NCBI GenBank assembly: GCA_031378715.1
Contig: JANNEN010000457.1
Location: 1 to 21,826 of the forward strand
Length of the DNA stretch: 21,826 bases
Origin: Emticicia sp031378715
GTDB lineage: Bacteria; Bacteroidota; Bacteroidia; Cytophagales; Spirosomataceae
Reading direction: 5' to 3'
The notes below the pieces were generated by a model. That model had not been told where the DNA came from, made no database searches, and was given only the letters and a program-made list of their open reading frames with translations. Below are positions 1 through 7,625 of the stretch, piece by piece (positions within the stretch are counted from its first letter, which is position 1; the number at the start of each line of letters is the position of its first letter). The translations under genes and the position numbers were made by a program.

Positions 1-308
1 TGATAAGTGATGAGTGATGAGAAAAGCAAGATTTGCAAAAAGCCTTTGGCTTTTGGGTGAGGGAAGTTTGAGTTCATGGGCAAATTGAAATTTGGAATAG
101 GTTTTGGGCTTATTAACGTGGGAAGTTCGGGAAATTGTAGGACATTATCAAAAATATTTTTACACAAGAAAATAAACAGATTTCGTATCTGAGCAATGCC
201 ACCGCTACATATCCAACAATTTGCAAAGAAATTTCATTTTTTTCTGAAAATTTCATATATTTGTGCATTGTACTAACTGCGTTCCTAAAAAAGTACCTAC
301 CCAAAAAG
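1..308. other. Intergenic region with a short heptad repeat
   Basis: No supportable gene lies here. Positions 1-21 are three 7-bp units (TGATAAG, TGATGAG, TGATGAG). Positions 38-54 form a small hairpin (AAAAGCC, loop TTT, GGCTTTT) that could end a gene lying before the window, although no long T run follows it. TATATTTG at 256-263 fits the Bacteroidota -7 element TAnnTTTG and lies 45 bp before the chosen start of the next gene. No TTG sits at the right distance for a -33 box. A minus-strand open frame at 113-376 has no protein-like features and I treat it as noise. Confidence 0.5.
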
Positions 309-1553
309 ATGAATCTTACAAAAAAAATGCTGTTTAGCATAGCTATTCTGCTATGTTCCTCAAAACACTTTACCACCCATGCCCAGTCAGAGTTTCAGCC
401 TGACTCCGTGCGAATCGCCAAAATCAACGCTCCCGTACCGTATTTCAAGCTTTTGGGCGTAGAAGACCAAAATCTATTGTTATTCGAGCCATCTGATTTT
501 TGTGGTAAAATTGGCATCATTGATTTTTGGTCGAGTAAAAGTAAGACTTCATCAAGTGTGATTGGCCATTATGAAACTTTGGCTAAACTTTTCGGTGATA
601 AAATAAAAATTATCTTGGTATCGAACGAGCCGCTCGAAGATATTCAAAAATTTGCAAAACAAAATCCTTCACCGTTAAGCTTTGCAATTGATTCCGAAAA
701 CAACATGAACTATCTGTTTCCGCATACTACTTCGCCCCATGCCGTGGTTGTCAATACAGGTGGTGACGTTAAGGCCATAACTTATCCACAAGAAATAACG
801 GTGTCAGCGGTATTATCATTATTGAAGAACGAAGATGTGGGTTTGAAACTGAAAAGTGAACTCATGCCTAACCAAGATGTGCTATTTGCTAATACAAAGG
901 TGGGAGAACCCGTTTTTAAATCGAATATTACTGCTTACGACCCCGAAAAAAAGATTAACTACGAATGGCTTGCCGAGAACGAGTTTGTTTTTACTAATTT
1001 TGCTATTGCATCGGTTTATCAATCACTTTATAATTTTACACCCGTACGTACCCGAATTGAGTCAAAAAAAGCCCACTGGTATAAAACCAACCGCAATTCG
1101 TTTATTTGTTTTGAAATGAAAATGCCTCATATTTCTAAATCAGAATTGAAAAAAGAGGCAATTACGCTACTAAACAAGGCTTTACCTATTAAATCGAAAT
1201 TGGAGTTTCGCACTCAAAACGGTTATGCTTTGGTACAAAACTCGGATATTGATTCTACGTCCAAATCAAAATTGATAGGTGAACACCTCAAAATTAATGG
1301 CTTTACGGTGCGAACCCTCCGAGAATTTATCCAGCTCATTGAATCGTATGAATTGGTTGATGCTCCGATTTTTAATGGCACTGATATGTCGATTGAAACC
1401 CCAATTAGTATTGAATCTCTACCCCGAACTCCCACAGAATTAAACAATGCATTAAAGAAGTATGGTTTGACTTTGGTTGAGAAACAGTTCACGACTGATT
1501 TTTTGATTCTTTATGATGAAACCGAAGACGTGATAAGTTCGTCAAACAAATAA
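309..1553 (+). CDS. Thioredoxin-fold (TlpA-like) protein lacking CxxC, with DUF3738-like C-terminal half
   Basis: This is a 414-aa exported protein of the TlpA/redoxin type. Residues 1-25 form a signal peptide (lysines, then FSIAILLCSS, then AQ). Residues about 45-185 follow the thioredoxin fold: CGKIGIIDFW, a helix, KIKIILVSNE and a cis-proline region TTSPHAVVVNTGG. Where the family has WCxxC after IDFW, this protein has K77-S78-K79-T80-S81, so both active cysteines are serines and thiol redox activity is unlikely. Residues about 190-414 resemble the C-terminal half of TIGR03435/DUF3738 proteins, which often end with a sequence like LNNALKKYGLTLVEK. I chose the ATG at 309 because it opens directly into the signal peptide; the frame is open from 261. 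The next gene is convergent. The role is unknown; a binding or scaffold function in the periplasm is an inference. Confidence 0.7.
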   Translation: MNLTKKMLFSIAILLCSSKHFTTHAQSEFQPDSVRIAKINAPVPYFKLLGVEDQNLLLFEPSDFCGKIGIIDFWSSKSKTSSSVIGHYETLAKLFGDKIKIILVSNEPLEDIQKFAKQNPSPLSFAIDSENNMNYLFPHTTSPHAVVVNTGGDVKAITYPQEITVSAVLSLLKNEDVGLKLKSELMPNQDVLFANTKVGEPVFKSNITAYDPEKKINYEWLAENEFVFTNFAIASVYQSLYNFTPVRTRIESKKAHWYKTNRNSFICFEMKMPHISKSELKKEAITLLNKALPIKSKLEFRTQNGYALVQNSDIDSTSKSKLIGEHLKINGFTVRTLREFIQLIESYELVDAPIFNGTDMSIETPISIESLPRTPTELNNALKKYGLTLVEKQFTTDFLILYDETEDVISSSNK

Positions 1554-1568
1554 ATGTATAGTATTTGC

Positions 1569-1621
1569 ACCGCACAAGGTCTGTACCGAAGGTCTGACCC
1601 TGTGCGGTACAGACAGACCTT
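1569..1621. repeat. Intergenic hairpin between convergent genes
   Basis: ACCGCACA (1569-1576) pairs with TGTGCGGT (1601-1608). The word AAGGTCTG occurs at 1576-1583 and 1589-1596, and its reverse complement CAGACCTT at 1614-1621, so a second fold is possible that pairs 1576-1588 with 1605-1621 with a 4-nt bulge. It lies between the ends of two convergent genes and may stop transcription from both, but no clean T run follows the stem. Confidence 0.55.
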
Positions 1622-1636
1622 CAAATTTTGTGTTTG

Positions 1637-3163
1637 TCACTCATAAATTACGCTCAAAAGTTCCGCTACGCAAGCAGGTTTTTCCGAACCCTCCAACTCG
1701 AAAACGGCATCAATGATAAGTTTTGCTCCGTTGGGCTGCATAGCCTCTACATCTTTTAACGTTGCCTTCATTCGCACCCGACTACCCACAGGCACGGGCG
1801 AAATAAACCGCACTTTATTTGTGCCGTAGTTCAGTCCCATTTGTGCCGTTTCTACCCTGAACATTTCATACATAAACTTTGGTGAAAACGAAAGCGATAA
1901 AAATCCGTGGGCAATCGTAGTACCGAAGGGCGAAAGTTTGGCTTTTTCTTCATCAACATGAATCCATTGATTATCAAGCGTAGCTTCGGCAAAAGCATTG
2001 ATTTTATCTTGTGAAAGCGTCTGCCATTCGGAAGTACCGAGTGCTTTTCCAATATGTGCTTTCAGAGCAGCTAAATCTTTGAAGACGAGCATTTCTCCTA
2101 AGTTATTTGTATCAATCGGTTTTAGGTCTTGAATACTTTCGAATATTTTTGCTCCCTCCTCTTCGGGGAGGGTCGGGGTGGGGTCGTTTCTCATCACCAC
2201 CACCGCTTTTCCTACTACTTTTCGGTTCATCAAATCGTGCAGAGAATCAGCCGCATTTTCGAGCGAATACAATTTATGAATATGCGGGCGGAGGTTTCCT
2301 TTCATAAAATGCCCCGCTAATGCCTGAATATTTTGGAAGTTTTGGGCGGATTCTTTTTCGGCAAATTGCCCCCAGAATACACCCACGATGGCACAGCCTT
2401 TCAATAAAGTCAAATTTAGAGCAATTTTCGGAATTTCGCCCGCCGCAAAACCGACCACCAAATAACGCCCTTTCCAAGCGATTGAACGCAGGGCGGGTTC
2501 GGCGTATTTATCACCAACAGCATCATAAATAACATCAACGCCTTTGCCCGAAGTAATCGTTTTTATGCGTTCCCGTAAATCTTCGGTTGAATAATTTATG
2601 GTAAAATCAGCTCCTTTTTTTTGGCAAATCGCCAGTTTTTCATCGGTTGATGCGGCCGCAATTACAGTTGCTCCCATGAGTTTGCCAAGCTCAACGGCCG
2701 CTAAACCAACACCGCCTGCGGCACCCAAAACCAATAAAGTTTCGCCCGCTTTCAGTTCGGCACGGTCTTTCAAGGCGTGGTACGATGTGCCATAATTGTA
2801 CATCACCGAGGCTGCCGTCACGAAATCCATTTTGGGCAACATTGCAAAAACCTTTCGGGCATCAACCAGTACTTCTTCGGCCATGCCGCCCCAGCCCGTC
2901 AGAGCAAAAACCTTATCGCCAACTTTCAGGTGCTTGACACCTTCGCCTACTTCTTTTATAATTCCCGATACTTCGCCCCCAGGCGAAAATGGTAAAGCGG
3001 GTTTGAACTGGTAAAGGTTTTGGATAATGAGTGTATCAGGAAAATTGACACTGCACGCCATGACGGTAATGACGACCTTGCCCGCTTCGGCATGGAGAGC
3101 GTCCAGTTCTTCTAAAACTAAGGTGTCGGGCGTGCCAAATTGTTTGCAGAGGAGGGCTTTCAT
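1637..3163 (-). CDS. NADPH:quinone oxidoreductase-like MDR protein fused to a MaoC/NodN-like hydratase domain
   Basis: This is a 508-aa two-domain protein. Residues 1-325 are a medium-chain dehydrogenase of the quinone oxidoreductase class: GroES-like N-terminus with NFPDTL at 40-45 and FSPGGEVSG at 59-67, then a Rossmann segment with GAAGGVG at 147-153. I see no zinc-ligand set. Residues about 355-508 are a hot-dog fold of the MaoC/NodN type: D397-x-QWIHVD with H402 gives the Asp/His pair of hydratases, followed by FGTTIAHGFLSLS. The likely substrates are enoyl or acyl thioesters or quinones; I cannot tell which. MDR-type proteins of this class are normally about 325 aa and MaoC proteins about 150 aa, so the length supports a true fusion. 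The linker (325-345, containing PTPTLPEEEGA) is encoded by a GC-rich repeat-like segment. It is divergent from mraY. Confidence 0.85.
   Translation of the reverse strand: MKALLCKQFGTPDTLVLEELDALHAEAGKVVITVMACSVNFPDTLIIQNLYQFKPALPFSPGGEVSGIIKEVGEGVKHLKVGDKVFALTGWGGMAEEVLVDARKVFAMLPKMDFVTAASVMYNYGTSYHALKDRAELKAGETLLVLGAAGGVGLAAVELGKLMGATVIAAASTDEKLAICQKKGADFTINYSTEDLRERIKTITSGKGVDVIYDAVGDKYAEPALRSIAWKGRYLVVGFAAGEIPKIALNLTLLKGCAIVGVFWGQFAEKESAQNFQNIQALAGHFMKGNLRPHIHKLYSLENAADSLHDLMNRKVVGKAVVVMRNDPTPTLPEEEGAKIFESIQDLKPIDTNNLGEMLVFKDLAALKAHIGKALGTSEWQTLSQDKINAFAEATLDNQWIHVDEEKAKLSPFGTTIAHGFLSLSFSPKFMYEMFRVETAQMGLNYGTNKVRFISPVPVGSRVRMKATLKDVEAMQPNGAKLIIDAVFELEGSEKPACVAELLSVIYE
2147..2191. repeat. 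GC-rich repeat-like insert encoding the domain linker
   Basis: Within the fusion gene this stretch reads CCCTCCTCTTCGGGGAGGG with an internal palindrome (CCCTCC, GGAGGG) and is followed by a G-rich run, TCGGGGTGGGG. Its base composition differs sharply from the surrounding coding sequence. Dispersed elements of this general form are common between genes in Bacteroidota, to my knowledge. Here the element is in frame and translates as a Pro/Glu-rich linker on the minus strand. Only this full copy is in the window; a partial likeness lies at 10080-10100. Confidence 0.5.
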
Positions 3164-3191
3164 AGATTACTTGGGTTTAGATTATATTCAC

Positions 3192-3280
3192 AGTCGATTG
3201 TCGATAGACCATAGAAAGATTAGTTTGCGTTTAATCATGCACAGAAAACCCTCGACTATCGTCAGTTGTCAATCGACTAT
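3192..3280. repeat. Heptad-repeat hairpin upstream of mraY
   Basis: The left arm starting at 3193 consists of 7-bp units GTCGATT, GTCGATA and GACCATA. The right arm at 3253-3280 is four units CGACTAT, CGTCAGT, TGTCAAT and CGACTAT. AGTCGATTG (3192-3200) is the perfect reverse complement of CAATCGACT (3270-3278). The structure lies in the 231-bp gap between two divergent genes and would be in or above the promoter region of both. Confidence 0.65.
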
Positions 3281-3357
3281 ATCCTACAAAAAACGCAAAT
3301 ATTAGCTTCATTTTTTTCTTTTTTCATTCATTTATTTCTTAATTTTTCAAAAAAAAC

Positions 3358-3365
3358 TATCTTTG
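3358..3365 (+). promoter_or_regulatory. Candidate -7 element for the mraY unit
   Basis: TATCTTTG matches the Bacteroidota -7 consensus TAnnTTTG exactly and lies 29 bp before the mraY ATG. No TTG is present 17-23 bp upstream, so the -33 part is weak. Confidence 0.5.
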
Positions 3366-3394
3366 TCTTACTTTCCTATAAAAACTAACGTGCG

Positions 3395-4618
3395 ATGCTT
3401 TACTACTTATTTACTTACCTCGACAGAGTTTTCGATTTCCCAGGTGCGGGGGTGTTTCAGTACATCACCTTTCGGGCTATGGCGGCCATTATTTCCTCAC
3501 TGCTGATTGCGGCAGTTTTCGGAAAAAGAATTATTTTACAACTCCAAAAACTTCAAATCGGCGAGTCGATTCGTGATCTCGGTTTGGACGGGCAGATGCA
3601 AAAAAAAGGTACACCAACCATGGGGGGCTTCATTATCTTGGCTTCGTTGATGATGCCTGTGTTGCTTTTTGCGAAACTTGATAATGTTTATATTGTCTTG
3701 CTAATAATCGCCACTATTTGGACGTGCGGTATTGGTTTTGCTGACGATTATATCAAGGTTTTTAAAAAAGACAAAGAAGGCCTAAAAGGTCGATTTAAGA
3801 TAATCGGACAAGTTGGGCTGGGCCTGATTGTGGGCTTGACGCTTTATTTTAATGATTACGTAAAAATCAGGGTTTACGAAAAAAGTAAAATAGCTGCGAG
3901 TGCCGTGGGCGAAATTCAGAAATATACTGACAGCCACTCGCTTACTACAACAGTGCCTTTTTTCAAAAACAACGAAATTGATTACCAAATATTTGGTAGT
4001 TTTTTGCCCGAAAGTTTGGCTTGGTTGCCTTACGTTTTGGTGGTTATTTTTATCATCACAGCGGTTTCAAACGGAGCCAACATCACCGATGGTATTGACG
4101 GATTAGCGGCGGGAACTTCGGCAATCATTGGCATTACGCTCGCCATATTTGCGTATTTATCGGGCAATAAAGTATTCTCGCAATACCTCAATTTGATGAT
4201 GATACCAAACTCGGGCGAAGTCGTGATTTTTTGTGCTGCCTTTGTGGGTGCGTGCATCGGATTTCTGTGGTATAATGCCTATCCTGCCCAAGTTTTCATG
4301 GGCGATACGGGCAGTTTAATGCTCGGCAGCATCATTGCTGTATTAGCCTTGGCACTTCGCAAGGAGTTGTTGATTCCTGTAATGTGCGGTATTTTTCTCA
4401 TCGAAAACCTCTCGGTGATTATGCAGGTAGCTTATTTCAAATATCAACGCAGGCGACACGGTCTGGAATTTGCCCAACAAAATCGCCTTTTCCTGATGTC
4501 GCCACTCCACCACCATTATCAGAAAAAAGGCTACCACGAAGCAAAAATCGTTACCCGATTCTGGATTATCGGTATTGTACTTGCCGTGGCTTGTTTGGTA
4601 ACATTAAAACTTCGCTAA
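3395..4618 (+). CDS. mraY: Phospho-N-acetylmuramoyl-pentapeptide transferase
   Basis: MraY moves phospho-MurNAc-pentapeptide from UDP to undecaprenyl phosphate at the inner membrane, making lipid I for peptidoglycan. The 407-aa protein has about ten membrane segments and the family's polar motifs in order: GTPTMGG (72-78), the DD pair in FADDYIK (D117, D118), NGANITDGIDGLAAG (226-240, with D232), GDTGSLMLG (303-311) and the histidine loop SPLHHHYQKKG (369-379). It is longer than the E. coli enzyme (about 360 aa) because of extra sequence around 155-205, as in other Bacteroidota members. In most bacteria mraY sits in the dcw cluster between murE/murF and murD; here none of those genes is next to it. 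It starts a three-gene unit: the next gene follows after 13 bp. I chose the ATG at 3395, 29 bp past the -7 element. Confidence 0.97.
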   Translation: MLYYLFTYLDRVFDFPGAGVFQYITFRAMAAIISSLLIAAVFGKRIILQLQKLQIGESIRDLGLDGQMQKKGTPTMGGFIILASLMMPVLLFAKLDNVYIVLLIIATIWTCGIGFADDYIKVFKKDKEGLKGRFKIIGQVGLGLIVGLTLYFNDYVKIRVYEKSKIAASAVGEIQKYTDSHSLTTTVPFFKNNEIDYQIFGSFLPESLAWLPYVLVVIFIITAVSNGANITDGIDGLAAGTSAIIGITLAIFAYLSGNKVFSQYLNLMMIPNSGEVVIFCAAFVGACIGFLWYNAYPAQVFMGDTGSLMLGSIIAVLALALRKELLIPVMCGIFLIENLSVIMQVAYFKYQRRRHGLEFAQQNRLFLMSPLHHHYQKKGYHEAKIVTRFWIIGIVLAVACLVTLKLR

Positions 4619-4631
4619 ACCTGAGTAAATC

Positions 4632-5141
4632 ATGCTAAATTTATTCAAAAATTTGTCTAAAAGTGCATTTTCGGTATTTTTCTTCTTGTTTATTGTATCG
4701 GCTTGTTTAGTTCCTGAAAAAAATAAAGCAACAAAAAACGATTCAACAAATGCTGATTCAAAGGCTGATAGTTTATTTGCAGCCCAAGTTGGGGCTGACC
4801 AAAACGGCATGAAAGATTACGTTATTGTATTCCTGAAAAGAGGGGCAAGACGCTGGATGATTGACTCGCTGACGGCCAATAATCTCGAAAAATCTCACGT
4901 AGCAAACATCAACCGCCTAATTGATGAGGGTAAAATATTAACAAAAGGAACAATCACAGATAAAAGTGACTGGCGAGGCGTTTATATCTTTGATGTAAAG
5001 ATGGTAGAAGAGGCTCAAAGGATGCTCGAAACTGACCCTGCAATCAAGGCGGGTTCGTTGGCTGTGGAGTATCATCCGTGGTACGGTTCGGCTGCGATGA
5101 TGAAAATTGCCGAAATTCAAGCCAAAATGACCAAGAAATAA
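4632..5141 (+). CDS. YciI-like domain lipoprotein
   Basis: This is a 169-aa protein with a lipoprotein signal: a lysine-bearing N-terminus, a phenylalanine-rich hydrophobic core and the lipobox V-S-A-C with C25 as the lipidated residue. A polar linker rich in K, N, D and S (26-50) follows. Residues about 57-155 resemble the YciI/YCII family (ferredoxin-like fold): HVANINRLIDEGKILTKG, then RGVYIFDV, EEAQRMLETDPAIKAGSLA and the end VEYHPWYGSA. YciI proteins are normally small cytoplasmic proteins of about 90-100 aa and unknown or varied function, so an export signal is notable. It is placed 13 bp after mraY and 2 bp before the amidase, which suggests co-transcription and an envelope role; that role is inference. 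The family match is fairly strong, the function unknown. Confidence 0.8.
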   Translation: MLNLFKNLSKSAFSVFFFLFIVSACLVPEKNKATKNDSTNADSKADSLFAAQVGADQNGMKDYVIVFLKRGARRWMIDSLTANNLEKSHVANINRLIDEGKILTKGTITDKSDWRGVYIFDVKMVEEAQRMLETDPAIKAGSLAVEYHPWYGSAAMMKIAEIQAKMTKK

Positions 5142-5143
5142 TC

Positions 5144-5800
5144 ATGAAAACACTACCCAGATTACTGCTTTGTGGAATGCTTGGAATGAGTTTTCAAATA
5201 TTTGGACAAAAACTAAAGGTAATCGAAAAGCCAATTATTTGGGATTCTACCCGCCGAGCTTTGTCATTAGAATACCTTAAAATCCGCCACGGAATTGAGA
5301 AAAATGAACCAACGATTCAACCCAAAATGATTGTTGTACATTGGACTGCCGTGCCTACTTTTGAAAAATCTTTTGGCGTTTTTAATCCTCCGACACTCGC
5401 TAAAACCCGCAAAGAACTCCAAAATGCCAGTCAGCTTAATGTATCAGCACATTACCTCATTGATCAAGATGGAACGGTTTACCACCTCATGCCCGATACG
5501 CTATTGGCTCGCCACGTTATCGGCTTGAACTACTGTGCTATCGGAATTGAAAATGTAGGCGATGGAAGTCAAAATCCACTTACTGATGCACAATTTAGAG
5601 CTAACTATCTGTTAATCAAGCAATTACAAAAGAAATATAAAATCAAATATTTAATCGGGCATCACGAATATACCAAATTTAAAGACTCAAAGATTTGGAA
5701 AGAAACCGACCCAAACTATCAGACAGTAAAATCTGATCCTGGCGATGAGTTCATGAATCGCTTGCGAACGAAGTTTCCGAAATTAAGAGCATTACCTTAA
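5144..5800 (+). CDS. N-acetylmuramoyl-L-alanine amidase (Amidase_2/AmpD-like)
   Basis: The 218-aa protein would cut the bond between MurNAc and L-alanine in peptidoglycan or its fragments. A signal peptide covers residues 1-22 (cut near FGQ), so it acts outside the cytoplasm. The catalytic zinc set is visible: H66 in IVVHWTA, H173 or H174 in IGHHEYTKF and D198 in KSDPGDEF, the arrangement of AmpD. Supporting motifs are SAHYLIDQDGTVYHLMPD (101-118), with a pattern usual for the Amidase_2 fold, and AIGIENVG (132-139). I chose the ATG at 5144, 2 bp after the previous stop, because it opens into the signal peptide; the frame extends upstream to 5078 with no signal character. The gene closes the mraY unit and is followed by a terminator. 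Confidence 0.92.
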   Translation: MKTLPRLLLCGMLGMSFQIFGQKLKVIEKPIIWDSTRRALSLEYLKIRHGIEKNEPTIQPKMIVVHWTAVPTFEKSFGVFNPPTLAKTRKELQNASQLNVSAHYLIDQDGTVYHLMPDTLLARHVIGLNYCAIGIENVGDGSQNPLTDAQFRANYLLIKQLQKKYKIKYLIGHHEYTKFKDSKIWKETDPNYQTVKSDPGDEFMNRLRTKFPKLRALP

Positions 5801-5805
5801 ATCAT

Positions 5806-5844
5806 AAAAATGCCTCACTCGAAAAATCAAGTGAGGCATTTTTT
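5806..5844. terminator. Bidirectional intrinsic terminator
   Basis: TGCCTCACT (5811-5819) pairs perfectly with AGTGAGGCA (5830-5838). The stem is extended by AAAAA (5806-5810) and TTTTT (5839-5843), so a T run follows the stem on both strands. It separates the convergent ends of the amidase gene and rplL and probably ends both units. Confidence 0.9.
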
Positions 5845-5876
5845 ATAAAGAATCGGTATCGAAACTTAGTCGTAAA

Positions 5877-6254
5877 TTACTTTACTTCTACTTCTGCACC
5901 AGCTTCTTCCAAAGATTTGCGTAAACCTTCAGCTTCGTCCTTAGCTACACCTTCTTTCACTGCCTTTGGAGCTGTATCAACTAAATCTTTAGCTTCTTTC
6001 AAGCCAAGACCTGTCAAATCTTTTACTAATTTCACAACCTGTAACTTGTTCGGGCCAGCAGCTTTCAAAATTACGTCGAATGCAGTCTTCTCAACTGGAG
6101 CCTCAGCAGCCTCACCAGCAGGACCAGCTACCATAACCGCAGCAGCAGCCGCAGGCTCGATGCCGTACTCGTCTTTCAAAATTGTTGCTAATTCGTTTAC
6201 TTCTTTTACAGTTAGATTTACTAACTGTTCTGCGAATGCTTTTAAATCTGCCAT
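5877..6254 (-). CDS. rplL: 50S ribosomal protein L7/L12
   Basis: L7/L12 forms the flexible stalk of the large subunit that recruits and activates translational GTPases. At 125 aa it has the family layout: an N-terminal dimer domain (LKAFAEQLVNLTVKEVNELATILKDEYGI), an alanine/glycine/proline-rich hinge (about 34-52) and the C-terminal factor-binding domain with KTAFDVILKAAGPNKLQVVK, LTGLGLKEAKDLVD and APKAVKEGV. It is the last gene of the operon here, separated from rplJ by 100 bp. It ends 32 bp from a terminator instead of leading into rpoB, as it usually does. Extra L12 output from the gap before it would be expected but I see no clear promoter there. Confidence 0.98.
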   Translation of the reverse strand: MADLKAFAEQLVNLTVKEVNELATILKDEYGIEPAAAAAVMVAGPAGEAAEAPVEKTAFDVILKAAGPNKLQVVKLVKDLTGLGLKEAKDLVDTAPKAVKEGVAKDEAEGLRKSLEEAGAEVEVK

Positions 6255-6354
6255 TTTTATAGATTTTAAAAAGTTTTTTACAAAAAATTAATGATAAAAT
6301 ATTAAACTACTTACAGATAGCAATTAATTGATAATTGTTAACTGTAAATTGAAA

Positions 6355-6888
6355 TTAAGCGGCTTCTCTCTCCGAAAGGGTTTGAAGAATACCAGCCAAT
6401 TTTTTGCCACCACTTTGTAGCCCCGAAATTACATTCTTGGCAGGTGACTGCAACAATCCGATGATTTCGCCAACCAATTCTTGCTTTGATTTCAGCGTGA
6501 GCAACGTATCTAATTGATCGTGTCCGATGAAAATGCTTGAATCGATTGATGCACCTTTCAGTTTGATGCTATTTTTGTTTGCTTTAAGGAACTCCTTAAT
6601 AAGTTTTGCCGCTACTTTGCCCGACTCTTGGTGGAACATCACGCCTGAAAAACCTCTCAATACTGTATCATCAAATGATGAGTAATCAGTGTTGCCTCTT
6701 TCGAGAGCTTTCTGAATCAATGTATTTTTGATTACACGGTACTCAATACCACGCTCGAAGCACAGACGGCGTAATTCGTTGGTTTTACCAACGTTCATGC
6801 CACTTGCATCGGTGATATAGAAGTAAGGGGTAGCCGCAAATTTCTCAGCAAGTTCTCCAATTATTACTCCTTTTTCTTCTTTTGTCAT
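6355..6888 (-). CDS. rplJ: 50S ribosomal protein L10
   Basis: L10 is the base of the stalk, holding L7/L12 dimers on the L11-binding rRNA region. The 177-aa protein begins MTKEEKGVIIGELAEKF, and has the family segments NELRRLCFERGIEYRVIKNTL (with typical KNTL), GFSGVMFHQESGKVAAKLIKEF and a helical C-terminal tail (about 130-177) that binds L12. Length is normal for the phylum. It starts 2 bp after the rplA stop, so the two are almost certainly translated from one message. Confidence 0.97.
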   Translation of the reverse strand: MTKEEKGVIIGELAEKFAATPYFYITDASGMNVGKTNELRRLCFERGIEYRVIKNTLIQKALERGNTDYSSFDDTVLRGFSGVMFHQESGKVAAKLIKEFLKANKNSIKLKGASIDSSIFIGHDQLDTLLTLKSKQELVGEIIGLLQSPAKNVISGLQSGGKKLAGILQTLSEREAA

Positions 6889-6890
6889 GA

Positions 6891-7589
6891 TTACAATCCA
6901 TTAATGGTGGTTTTGTCGATTTGAATGCCAGGCCCCATTGTACTTGCAAGTGAAATAGTTCTCACGTACGTACCTTTGGCAGACGAAGGCTTCAATTTCA
7001 ACAAAGTTTGAATCAATTCGATGGCGTTTTCGTTCAACTGCTCTGGTGAAAAAGAAATCTTACCAATAGAAGCATGAATAATACCAGTTTTATCAACTTT
7101 AAAGTCAATCTTACCAGCTTTCACTTCCTTCACCGCCGTTGCTACGTCCAAGGTAACTGTACCAGATTTAGGGTTTGGCATCAATCCACGGGGGCCGAGG
7201 ATTTTACCGAGTTTACCTAATTTCGCCATTACAGTTGGCATCGTAATAATAACGTCAATGTCGGTCCAGCCTTGCTCGATTTTTTTGATGTACTCATCTA
7301 AACCTACGTGGTCGGCACCCGCTGCTTTTGCATCTGCTTCTTTGTCGGGTGTGCAAAGTACCAAAACACGTACGGTTTTACCCGTTCCGTGCGGTAGTGC
7401 TACCACGCCACGAACCATCTGATCAGCTTTACGAGGATCAACCCCAAGACGAACGTGAACGTCCACCGATGAGTCGAATTTTGTGTATGCTACTTCTTTC
7501 AAAATACTTGCCGCTTCTGTAAGCGGGTAGGACTTTGTAGCGTCATACTTTGCGTTCGCCTCTTTTCTTTTTTTTGTTAATTTTGCCAT
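6891..7589 (-). CDS. rplA: 50S ribosomal protein L1
   Basis: L1 binds 23S rRNA at the mobile stalk near the E site. In E. coli it also represses its own operon by binding the rplK leader, so the leader described at 8300-8358 is worth comparing. The 232-aa protein carries the family motifs SVDVHVRLGVDPRKADQMVRG, LPHGTGKTVRVLV, the conserved GKLGKILGPRGLMPNPKSGT (about 126-145) and PSSAKGTYVRTISLASTMGPG near the end. It lies 2 bp before rplJ and 187 bp after rplK; that wide gap holds an octad-repeat hairpin. Confidence 0.98.
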   Translation of the reverse strand: MAKLTKKRKEANAKYDATKSYPLTEAASILKEVAYTKFDSSVDVHVRLGVDPRKADQMVRGVVALPHGTGKTVRVLVLCTPDKEADAKAAGADHVGLDEYIKKIEQGWTDIDVIITMPTVMAKLGKLGKILGPRGLMPNPKSGTVTLDVATAVKEVKAGKIDFKVDKTGIIHASIGKISFSPEQLNENAIELIQTLLKLKPSSAKGTYVRTISLASTMGPGIQIDKTTINGL

Positions 7590-7625
7590 TGGCTTGATTT
7601 GGTTTTAGCGTCAAAGTTTAATTTT

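Noticed and set aside
38..54. Small hairpin AAAAGCC-TTT-GGCTTTT as a terminator
   Set aside because: Only four Ts follow and the upstream gene is outside the window.
2107..3305. Several plus-strand open frames opposite the oxidoreductase gene
   Set aside because: They are shadows of a clearly coding minus-strand gene and their products are low in family-like sequence.
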